Part shown: positions 22,801-33,959 of the stretch, piece by piece
How the letters are laid out: every line of letters begins with the position of its first letter
Numbering within the stretch: the first letter of the stretch is position 1
Origin: Climacteris rufus
Taxonomy: Eukaryota > Chordata > Aves > Passeriformes > Climacteridae
Reading direction: 5' to 3'
NCBI GenBank assembly: GCA_013398175.1
Contig: VZRZ01007881.1
Span: 40,155 to 104,154, forward strand
Length of the DNA stretch: 64,000 nucleotides
Translations under genes and position numbers: made by a program
The notes under the pieces: model-generated
What the model was told of the DNA's origin: nothing
What the model saw: the letters and a program-made list of their open reading frames with translations, nothing else
The model's database searches: none

Positions 22801-25800
22801 TTTGATATATTTTTAAAAGGATCCTGAATCACTCTGGCTGTCCCTTGTAGTTAGGTCAAGTAAATGGGTAGTTGTGTCAAGCTAAATGGAAACGGCTACT
22901 GAATCTTTAAACAGAGTTATCAGTAGTATGTTAAAAAATATTGTGAAAGGAAGACATTAGTAGAAAACCATACCCATTTCTGTCTCTCCCTTTTTGTGTT
23001 GAATAGCTCTCTGTGTACAGTCCCTTTCAGCGCTTTCTTGACTGGTCAGCAAAGATCCCATTTAAATCACCCTGCAGAGATCAATTGATTTTTAGACATT
23101 ATGTGCTATTCTAACTGTTGTAACTTTTAAGGGCATTTTCTGGTTAAATTGACAATAGACTGAATTGCAGACACTAACCTCTGTTTTTGAAAGGAGGATT
23201 TAATACCGCATGCTTTCAATTCATACCTCTGTGTCAATATCTACGTAAAACCTCTATCAATCCTTGAAAGCTGTAGTAGTGTAGAACAATTGTTTCTTTC
23301 CAGAGTTATTTTTTAACAATTTCCCTGCAGCCTAAATTAGGGACTAAATTTCAGGCATATAGTCCTTCTGTTTCAATCTATTTTTATTGCACCAGCCTGA
23401 TGCAGTCTCCTACTTGACACTTTTCTGCTCCTCATCTTGACTCATCCCTTTTCTCGTGTCATCCTTACCTTCCCTCACAGACCTGCTGATAATGTTGCTG
23501 CCCTGTTGCTCTGCATTTTACCTGGAGTGGCTGCATTCCTGTTCTTGCTAAACACAATATGTGGTGTTAAGGAGGCTGAGACTTTGTGAAGATTGGGAAG
23601 GCTGGCATGGAAATATTTCGTGATGGTTATGGATGGTCAGTAGGAACTGAAAGAGGTGCTGCAAAGCAAAGTGAGACAATCCTTTAAAAATAACTTAAGT
23701 GACTGCTTTTCATAAAATATACTGTTAGAACATTCTGTCTCATTTGCAAGCCAATGTGGAAATAGACTTTATTTTTTTCTTTATCATCTTAAATTTGCTT
23801 AATTGAATTATGAATTATTTCATGCTGGGCAGAAATTAAAACTCAGTTCAACAGAAATGATGCATGAACTTGCATCAAATTTTCAGACTCTTCTCAGAAA
23901 GAACCTTGAAAGTGTGGGTTGTTTTTAGGTGTAAATAATTCAGTTTAATATGCTCACCTTCTTAAAATTCACCTTTTAAAAATATAGTTTTGTGAGGTCT
24001 TTAAAAACTCTGAAATGACAACAAATGAAATTTAAATGTTTCTGGGTTTTTTTGTTGTTTTGCTTGTGGTGTTTTTTTCTGCCTTAAAACAGCTCCTCTC
24101 CCTAATTAAATGTTTTTATTTATTTTTCCATAAGAACACAGAACACATGCATTTTGGGTCAATCCTGAAGTAATTTTTATGAGCGCGTTTTTAAGTTTTA
24201 AGTTTTTTCAGCGTTTTTTAAAGTTTTTTTTAAATTTATTCTTAACAACAGGGGAACAGTAATATCTGAAAATCCACAGATACAGTGATCTCCCTCTACA
24301 ATGAAAAGGTATTACTCAAGAGAAGGATCCACAAATGTCACCCTGAAGGAGCTACAGGACTGCATTTAGGGCTGTCTTTATGCCTTTTTCTACTAAGGAG
24401 TTTGTACCAATAACTGTAATGTTGTGTGCCAAGAGCCTTCTCTGTACTCCTGTTTGAAAGCCCAAAGGGGCTTTTGCTAATAGAAGATGGCAGCAGCAGG
24501 GAATTAGTAGGAAAACATATATTTGGAATGAGGCTTCAAATACTGTTTCTTTTACAGTGTATCTCCACATCTAATCCAAACAGAATTGATGTGATGTGAA
24601 AAATGGGGGAGAGGATATGGCAAAACTGTTCAGTCACATAATGAGGAGATTATTTCTAAGGGAAATAGTGTCTATCATGAATTCATCTCACTGAAGAGAA
24701 TTTAGATGGAATGTTTTTATGTTTTTTTTTTTTTTTGGCTAATAATAAAGTCTAGGATGAATAACACTCCATCTAGAATGTGTGAAAGTATATGTGTTTT
24801 CACATCTCAAATGAATATTTTAAGTTGTACAGATTCTGCCTGAAGTTATAGCTTAAAAAAAAATCCAACACATTCAAACATTAATCACAAGTTGTTATTA
24901 TTGTACACTTTTTGTTACAGTAAAATAAGAATGCTTAGGATGAAGTCTGAGTAACTTTTCTAAATATTTCAGATCTGTGGAAAAGTTTCTGTTCATTTGA
25001 GTGGGCAACACTGGGGTGTTTTTTAGCTATTCCCTATAGGTTTGTAGGGCTCTACCTATTATTTCGAAGAAACCCAAAAAAATAAATTTAGAAAAACAGA
25101 TATATTGCATTCAGTATAGTTCACTGAAGTTTTTCTGATGTCTACAGATTCAAAAAGCTGTAACCTTATGCTTCCTATTACTGTAAAGCAAAAAGGAGGG
25201 CAATACACAGTAGCTTCCAGCATGTGTAACAGCCTTGGGATCTTTTGCAACACACTTCCCCATTTGTGTGTATAAGGTGGAGAAATACTTGCAAATACAA
25301 ACTTGTAAATTGCAGTAATACTGTGATTACACTTTGACTGTATCCTAGCTTTCTTATAGAGATCATACAGTGATTTTTACAGTATAATTTTGGCACTGTT
25401 ATAATTTTCTAAATGTTTCCTTTCTAAAGACAGATTTTTTTTTTCTCACATCTAACAATATTGTAATGGCTCTGAGTGATCTGGGCTAAGCTCACTAACC
25501 ACCTTGTGAGATGTTACTAAATGTAAGGAATGCAGAATTTAGCTCAATGTGGTGTGAATCAATGGTTTTTGCACTGCACATACAATACATTGCAAACAGG
25601 TTTTGTGCTTATTCATATATGTTAACTTATTTTGGGTGGAGCAGACCAAGAGCATGGATTAATTCTTTGGGTGAAACACAATCCATTTTCCTGTATGTTC
25701 CCTAGTTCAGTAAAGTACCTGGAGAAAGTTTTATAGAATGAGAAAGTGGGGTTTAGTGACAGAAAAAGTAATCTCCAAGTTGAGGATAAGCACAAGAAAT

Positions 25801-28800
25801 AGATGCAGTTAGAAGAAGTTGTAAGCCTGCAAAAGTAAAGCAGAATGAGATTTGTAAATCCTTCCCTGCAGCCAGTATTCTAAGTAGAACAATGTATAGA
25901 AACACAGATTTTGTACAGCAGTGGAATCATGCAAAGGCGTAGCAAGACTAAGGTCTGAGAACATTGGTTGTTTTCAGACCACTTTATGTGTGTGTGTGTG
26001 AACAACAGACCACTGAAAAAAATGAACTGAAGTGTGACTGGTGCAGTTTAGATTTTTGATGGGTATGGTGATGGTGTGATTATGGTAATTAATTTTATCA
26101 GAAAAAAACCCAACAGGCTTCATGTCTTGGCTTTTTCATGCTCTGAAAGAATATCTTGATTTGTAAAGTATGACGTCAAAAAGAAGAAACAGAAGCAGGA
26201 AAACTTTTTGTAGTATGATACATTTTAATTGGAAAAATGAATCCTTAGCTCTGACTGTAACAGACTTATTGCAAAGGTCAAGTTGTCTTCTTAAAGGACA
26301 GGTGGAAAAAAGGACCCTGGTCACCTGAAAAAGTAGATCAACACAGGTTTGTCTAGGTACTCCAACAGGATCTTGGTAAGGTGGTTAAAAAACCTGTTAG
26401 ATGAAACACATCAAAAATGTGTTCTATCTGCCATGTGAAAGCTTATTCTGGTACTTAAATATCCTATCCTTGCTTATGCAGAGAAGTAGACAGATGCCTA
26501 TAAGTCACTTTCAGTATTTTTTTAACATGGATATTTCCTATCATCCTAAACACACTGTTGTGCAGAGGGGTTATTGCTGACTATCTAAAAAAAGCTTTAG
26601 GTCTACATTTAGCAACATGTAATGCTAATTTGCTAAGGCTGTGGAGAATGAGCTGTTCTTTTGATATCCTAAATCAAAGTTGTTCTGTTAGCACAAATTA
26701 TATATAATTTAATCTAAAGCTTTCCATGTGGTTCCTTAGCAGGATGTATTTCTGAGAAGGAAAGGCCCTGTAGCATCCCTGGTAACTAAGATGGGATGGG
26801 ATTTTTCATCATTAAGTACTAAGACTTATGATAACAGGCCACTCATCTGGCTAAAATCAGATTTTTCAACTATTGCTGCTCCTTTCCTTAAAAGCAGTTG
26901 AATCAGTGTTTCAAGAGTCACAGTCATTTTTTGAATCATAAAAATTTATATGGAGAAAAGACAGATTTTCTGTTTCAGGCTATCTGTTGGTATTATTTTC
27001 ATTATGGGATAGATTTGTTTTTGTAGAAATGTGTACAGAACAAAGCCCAAAAAACTGTTTGTGTACTTCAGTCCTTGCAGAGAGTCTTGGTGTGGAATCC
27101 AGAGTAATACTCTACCTACCTATTTCCACTTCACCTGCCATTAACAGAAATATCTTTCTAATCTGGCTCAGAACTAAGGATGGACCATCTGGTTCCTCAT
27201 GCAGCTGAGGCAAAGAGGAGTTAATCACCAAGGCCATACCAAAGACTGTTCCAGAGTAAGTTACTGATTTGCTCCAGGACCTTTGCTATGACAGTTTATT
27301 ACTACCAAATTTCTGTAAATTTGTGTTACAAAATTTCTTCTTGTTCTTTTTAAGTTCCAGTTTTTATAGGTAGAGAATCCAAATCAGTCACGTTGTTTCC
27401 TCCTGTTTGCAAAGCCTGCAAGTATTGAATGATAACTACGAGAGCTCAAATAGCTGCTTCTGGGACAGTGACTTCGAAATTTCACAACAGTACTGTTTCA
27501 AATGTCAGACTTGTTAACTGTTGAAGTAAAGATTTCTAACTTCTTCAACTATGGTAAAAAAATCCCCTAGTTTTGGAATTTTGTATCCTCTACATTAAAC
27601 CTGCTGTTGTATGACAAAAGTTTCCTGAGGCTTACAGTTTCTAGCACTGGTTTGGCTTTAAAACAAATCTCTCCTTGCCAAGACACTTTTTATTTGTTTT
27701 AGGATTAAAGAAAGCTCGTTTCTGTGAGTAGCATGAATTCTATTTGCAGTCTGCAGTTTCCATTGCTACAATAGCATTATCTTTTAATATATTAAAAAAA
27801 AAGCAGAATTAGTTCAGTGTAGCTGCATATGATCTGCTAGTTTTCTCTCTCCCATAAAGCAGAAAGTTTCTTGCAATCTAAACTTTTTCAGTGCTGGAAA
27901 TTTTAAATTCTTTTAAATATTGAATTGTTTCTATTAAGTATGAATTTATTTAGATTATATTTAATTGATTTTTATTCTTCTACAGTTCTTCTATCTAGTG
28001 CTTGCATGCATATTTTGCTAATATGGTTTTATTTAATTGCTCTTTTGAATTATTACAATAAGGATTTTAGTCATTGTGAATTCTTAAAAATCCCTTTTAG
28101 TTATGTCAAGCAAATGAGAGATCAAAAGCTTAGAAATAAACAGAAGGATAAAGTAATTCCACATATGCGAGAATGGGTATATTGAAAAAAATGCTGAAAA
28201 TCAAAATATTGAAAGTATCACCATAAGTCCCCACACACCAAAAAAGATTGTAATTTATTTTCTAATATTGAACTAAATATGCTGTCCACAAAAAGGAAGC
28301 TTTTAAGAAATGTCAAATAGTAACAGAAAGAGAGACAAATGTTAAAATCGGGGAAAGAAACTTCTGATAAAAACAACTGCCATGCAAATTTCTGTTGCCC
28401 TAAAGCAGAATGAAATTGTGATAAGAGTGTTAACTTTCAGTGGTTCCACCCAAACTGGAACAGATCCTGACAAACTTGCTAGAGATTAGAACTGTCCATA
28501 GACTGATTTATTCAAGATAGCAAGGACAATTTGGGTAAGACCTGCCGAATTTCAAAGATGAGCAATCCGTTCACGCCCTGCCCAGAGTGACAAAAAGAAC
28601 TGCAATTAAGCACCCAGCAGTGCTGTCCTCGAATTCCAAAAGGAGGGACTCCAACTCAGCCAAAGGTTTTTAAACGTCTACCCAGAACACATCCTACTTT
28701 GGCATGAGACCTGAAAGATGACAAGTGTGCTTGCACATTCTCTTTTCTCTACACATGGCCAGATTTTCTGTCTAGAAACCTTTACCTTTCCAAGGACAGA

Positions 28801-31800
28801 TGGCTTTATTCTGGATGTACAGGCTACTGAGCAGAATGGGGCTACAATTCCTCTGGGGATTCGTATGTGCTATTGGAACACAAAAAATACAAAAGTGCTT
28901 TCTATGCTTCTTAATGAAGGATTTTTTTTTTTTTTTTTAATCCCAAGAGTTATAATAAAGAGTTCTGGATAAAATCATTGCCTTGATCACAACACTTTCA
29001 TTCCCAGAAGCCAAAGAACATCCCACAGTCTGAGCAACTGAGGCAGCTGCTCACAAGAACCACACTGCTGCTGACACCAGGGCCCACTGCAGGAACAGAG
29101 AAACTGATTTTTTTTGCAATTAATGAGTTAAAGAAACTGAACTATCAGTTATGTAAGACCATATTGTTGTTAACATTTCAAACCATCTGAAGATCTGTGC
29201 CTCTTTATTTTCCTCACAGCTGGACTGCAAACTGTCCTGTACAGGTAATTGTTGATGACACTGTAGTGTGGAACACAACCCCTCATTACCAGTTGTGGGT
29301 GCCAGGACCTCGTAGCTCACTGCAAGCAGTAAGTAAAATCCTTGTTGGGCTGATTCTATCAGGATAATTTGATGTTAAAGGACACCACACTCCAAGATAA
29401 AACAAGACAAAAAGCTCCCAGAAGTCTATAAGAATTAAGATATAAATGTCCACAGCACTTCATATTTCTAACACATAAATATTTAATGGAGCTGCTATCA
29501 AGCTCAAGAAAAGCAAAAACTTGGCATACCAATTTAAGGTCTGGAATAATTTGCTTCAAATTTTCTGTAAGATTAGTGAATATCCAAACTAAAGTAGCTA
29601 ATTAGTTTGTTTTTCTGGGATTATATGAAATTCATAGATTGCAGAAGAGACTCAGAAGCAATAAAAAACATTGTTTTTGCATATCTAGGTTAACAAGAGC
29701 ATTCTACTGTCTTGAAAGTCTTGAATGTATATTTTTAGTTTTTTTTTTACTCTTAATATCACAGCAAACAATATTGTTTGGACTGACAATTTCAGGAAGA
29801 ATTTTAACTCATGAAAGTAGCTGAAGAACAAGCAGCATATGGTTTTACTCTCTTGTCTGGGATCAGCCTGAAAGAGGATTCTTTTTTCTGTTTTTTCTTT
29901 TTTTTTTTCTTTTACATCTTAACAGTTGATTATTCTATGTCTCTTTCTGTGGCATTTATCCATTGCAGCCTCTTGCCTGAGATGGAAATCCCTAAAATCC
30001 TGGAAACTTAAAATGAAATAGTAGGAAATAAAGGCATAGACTTAATACCTCCTCCTTTTTTAATGTACATGTAGAGCAGATCATGACCAGATTCGTAAAT
30101 AAAAATGCTTACATTATGTATATATTTTACACTATTTACATTTGTATTGTTGGCATTGTTTTGCAGAACATTGAGTTAGAAAATACCTGTGATGCTACTT
30201 CTATTGCTGTATGTTGAATAATTTGATTAATCAGCTACCAGTTGCACATATTTAATGCGATTGTGATATGCTCATCTTACTTTCTGTAACTTCAACATTT
30301 ACTTTTAGCTCAAATATAACTAATTTTACCTCAGTGTAACTTTTGAGAAAGTTTCTGATTTTTTTTGGCCACAATCTAAATGCAGATTTGAGATGACTCT
30401 GTGAAAGGACTCAGAATGATCCACTACTCTGTATTTAGAGAGATAACTGAGATTTTATTCCACAAATAGTTTGGCTGTAATTAATTTGAGTTGCCAAGCT
30501 TCAGGATTCTGGTTGTTGTTTTTACAAATAGGCATCATGATATAAGTGTGATATACATCATGTGAAGGCACACTCAGAACCATAGCTGTCTCTTTTTTGA
30601 ATCTATTCTTGCTTATTGTTGAGCTCATTGATGTAACCTAAAAATAAATGAAAGGAAGTGTTGGATTTTACTTTTTTGAAAAATGAAACAAAAGAAATTA
30701 AGTAAAAGTACTCTCTCCCAAGAGTTTTATCCTGGCATTGGGTAATCCATGGAAATAACACATGTGAAGGGTACCTCCTATTACTTCATGCTTAATAAGA
30801 TAGTGGTTTTGCTGATGAGCAAAACCAGAATTAATCCAAATGTCTTCAAGTAGTTTGCAGGTTGGATTAAAAAGCTGCAATTTTTTTTGCTATTCAAATG
30901 CAGTTTCTTATCAGAAAATATTTTTGGTCTGGAAGAGAAGGGTTTTTTCTTGATATATTCAAGTGGCCAGTTTCAGTATTAATATTACAAGATAGAGTAA
31001 TTTTACAAATACATTTAAAAATAGGTGAATGTAACTCATGGTGAATCTGAGTTACAGAAGCATTTTCATAGCAACCTATATATTTTGCATTTTATTTCCA
31101 TTTGCTATTCTGTTCTTACAGATAATTTGACTGTTTTTCAGGATTCTGCCTGCAGATTGCAAGAATCAGTAATGAGTTGCACTGTTAAGTCATACTGGAA
31201 ACACATCCTTCAATAAGGTGAAAACATTCAGAGAAACTCTCTGAAGTGAGTGTTTTGTTTGGTTTTTAGCTTGTTTTGTCTAATAAGAGACCAGTTTGAA
31301 GCAAGCCCTTAAAAGAACTTTGGTGATTCATGTATACTATCTGCTTGGGTTATAATTTTTTCTGTCCTCATACATCTCTTACTTTCTTCGTATTTAAATT
31401 TCTAAAATAATTAAGTGGGGTGTATGCATTTGTCAATGCATATGCAGGAGTATATTTTGAGTGTAGAATTTGGTAAGACATATTTTCTTTCAGTTTTAAA
31501 AAAAAGAAACATCAGAAGTAGAGGTCTTTACTCCCCAGTTTGCCTTACCATCTTTGAATTTTCACTTCATAAAATAAATTTATTTTGTTGGTCTTTTGTT
31601 CAAAAGACCACTCAAATATAAAATTAAATTTTCTAATTAATGTTATAGATCCTTTGGTGCTAAGTTTCTCATTTTCAAACAGTTGAATATCACAATATAG
31701 TTGATGCACTCCCATGTTATCAAATAAATGCTCAAGGTACAGCTTATAATGTTGAAAAATAGAAAAATAAATTGACCTTGATGAAGTGTGTCTTCTTTTG

Positions 31801-31886
31801 TCTGTTCCCAGGAAAGTTTATTTCAGGTATTTCTACTGCTGAAATGATTAGAGTTAACAGCTTTTTCCCTCCATTTTATTTTACAG
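16839..31886. other. Long AT-rich stretch without a recognised gene
   Basis: Fifteen kilobases contain only short ORFs, homopolymer T and A runs (for example 24720-24736 and 28922-28938), a short TG run at about 25986-26000 and a T-rich repetitive patch at about 24183-24240. I see no RNA gene, no tandem array and no recognisable large transposon. Old diverged repeats would not be visible by eye. Confidence 0.4.
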
Positions 31887-31928
31887 GGTCTCTTCATCTT
31901 CCTGATATATGGGGTGTACAACACAGAG
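31887..31928 (+). other. 42-base exon candidate encoding a transmembrane-like peptide
   Basis: The segment is flanked by an excellent acceptor (CATTTTATTTTACAG|) and donor (ACAGAG|GTAAGT). In phase 0 it encodes GLFIFLIYGVYNTE. Adhesion-class GPCRs often have a TM7 peptide of similar pattern (G-[LM]-F-I-F-[LI]...E followed by VR), and from memory it can sit on its own small exon. The end of cationic amino-acid transporter membrane segments is a less good match. No partner exon is identified nearby, and the next 900 bases up to the ZNF281 CpG island show none. It may be a relic exon, part of a gene with distant exons, or chance. Confidence 0.25.
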
Positions 31929-32864
31929 GTAAGTCTGCTTGGAGTATCTCAAGGCTGACAGAGTGAATGAGAGAAATGACAGGTTTCTTATCTTGATAAC
32001 TGAGGGACAAAGTTGGCTTTCCATACGAGTGTCCTACTGCCCTTCATGCTTGGACTAGCTTATATGCATCCCAGCTTACCATTAAACACAGACACCCTGA
32101 ATAAAGGGACAGACTCATTTCTCATAGGCATTGACTAATATTTTACTGCTGCTTTAAGTTTTTTGAATTCCTGGTTTGTCTTTTAACACTTAGCTAAACC
32201 TGACAGTCCTAAACTGTTGTAATCTAATGTACATTTTGGAATTAACTATTTACATGCTATGTTAAGGAAACTATAATTAAATGATAAAAGGAATAAGTTT
32301 TACTTAACAAAATTTTGAAGCACAGACGTGACATCAAATTCCGCTTTTTGCATCAACTAGATATGTTTAACATTTTTAAATCTGACCCAAGCCTTTGTAC
32401 TAGTTAAGAGTTTTGAAAAGTACTTGCTATTTACAGCCTCTGTCATAAAGGGAAATATTTTTGACAGATAAAGCATGAAATTCACAAGGAGTTTATCTAC
32501 CTTGTTCCATTACTTCCATTATAATAATGATGATAAAAATTAGTGTTAATATATTTAATTCCAAGTTTTTCAGCTAAGATTGCTCCAACACTTGCATTTT
32601 AAAACCTTGCAGAAATACAAAAAACTTTCGAAGTAAATAGCTAGAAATTAAGTAGAATTCTCTTTGTATTTTATTAAAATCCAAGTAGAGCATGGACTAT
32701 TGGAAAAATAGCGGAGAAGGTTCTGATTAACCAAAATAAGGTACTAATTCAAAATAACAGTTTCATGGCATTTCCGTTGTAAGGATGAATTGTTTCCGCA
32801 CATGCAGCTCCATCACTCGGCATTATCCGTATTGGTTTTGCTGTAACCGTGGGCCAAAGATTGC
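31929..32864. other. AT-rich DNA immediately upstream of the ZNF281 island
   Basis: No exon or repeat is evident. An inverted CCAAT box (ATTGG at 32831-32835) at its right end may belong to the ZNF281 promoter. Confidence 0.4.
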
Positions 32865-33430
32865 CGTCCGTGGGCTCCGGAGCTGGGCGCGGGGGCTGAG
32901 CTGCCGTGGTGTCCCAGCCCGCCGGGGCCGGGGGCGCAGCCGCTGCTCCCAGTGCTCAGCTGGAAAAGGCTGGGGCGAGGGGCCCTGCTCCCCAGCCTTA
33001 CGTGGTGAGGAGCGGGGGAGCAGCGTGTGTCAAATGTGCCCGATTGATACATCGGACTAAAATACTGGTTTTTTGGTGGCAGTGCTTCAGGTGTGGGAGT
33101 AGAACGGCTTCATTAACTCCGTGGCGCTCCGTGCAACTCCTGCCAGTGGTTTGGGATCAAAGAGCAACATCCTCGAGCCCTTGTTAAAAATGCTTAATTT
33201 CAGGCTCTCTGCATCTGCAGCTGCGTGACAGCAGCCGAGCGCGCTGCTCAGCCTGCGGCCACTCCCGGGTCCGGAGCTTTGCACAGCCTGGGACTGGCCC
33301 CGCCGCGCGTTCCGGGGCAGCACCTGCGCTCTGATTGCGGGCTGCGCCCGTGCCCGCCCGCCCGGTCCCGTTATCCGGGCGGTGCTACCGGCGGAGGCGG
33401 CGCCCGGCGGCTCCCGGAGCGCTCCCCGGC
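32865..33430 (+). promoter_or_regulatory. ZNF281: ZNF281 promoter CpG island and probable 5' UTR
   Basis: GC content and CpG density rise sharply here and continue on the far side of the assembly gap into the coding region. Sp1-type GC boxes are visible (GGGGGCG at 32930-32936 and CCCGCCCGCCCGG around 33353-33365). No TATA box is evident, as is usual for a broadly expressed CpG-island gene. The transcription start cannot be placed because the gap removes the sequence next to the start codon. The open frame running through this segment into the gap is not evidence of coding. Confidence 0.8.
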
Positions 33431-33957
33431 NNNNNNNNNNNNNNNNNNNNNNNNNNNNNNNNNNNNNNNNNNNNNNNNNNNNNNNNNNNNNNNNNNNNNN
33501 NNNNNNNNNNNNNNNNNNNNNNNNNNNNNNNNNNNNNNNNNNNNNNNNNNNNNNNNNNNNNNNNNNNNNNNNNNNNNNNNNNNNNNNNNNNNNNNNNNNN
33601 NNNNNNNNNNNNNNNNNNNNNNNNNNNNNNNNNNNNNNNNNNNNNNNNNNNNNNNNNNNNNNNNNNNNNNNNNNNNNNNNNNNNNNNNNNNNNNNNNNNN
33701 NNNNNNNNNNNNNNNNNNNNNNNNNNNNNNNNNNNNNNNNNNNNNNNNNNNNNNNNNNNNNNNNNNNNNNNNNNNNNNNNNNNNNNNNNNNNNNNNNNNN
33801 NNNNNNNNNNNNNNNNNNNNNNNNNNNNNNNNNNNNNNNNNNNNNNNNNNNNNNNNNNNNNNNNNNNNNNNNNNNNNNNNNNNNNNNNNNNNNNNNNNNN
33901 NNNNNNNNNNNNNNNNNNNNNNNNNNNNNNNNNNNNNNNNNNNNNNNNNNNNNNNNN
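33431..33957. other. Assembly gap (527 N) hiding the ZNF281 start
   Basis: A run of unknown bases sits in the most GC-rich part of the island. The real length is unknown, so any frame carried across it is meaningless. By comparison with the human protein (about 895 residues), roughly 60 N-terminal residues, including the start codon, should lie in it together with part of the 5' UTR. Confidence 0.98.
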
Positions 33958-33959
33958 GG

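Noticed and set aside
33225..33957. Open frame continuing upstream of ZNF281 through the gap
   Set aside because: It depends on translating N as coding and on an arbitrary gap length; the upstream part is GC-rich non-coding sequence without family similarity.
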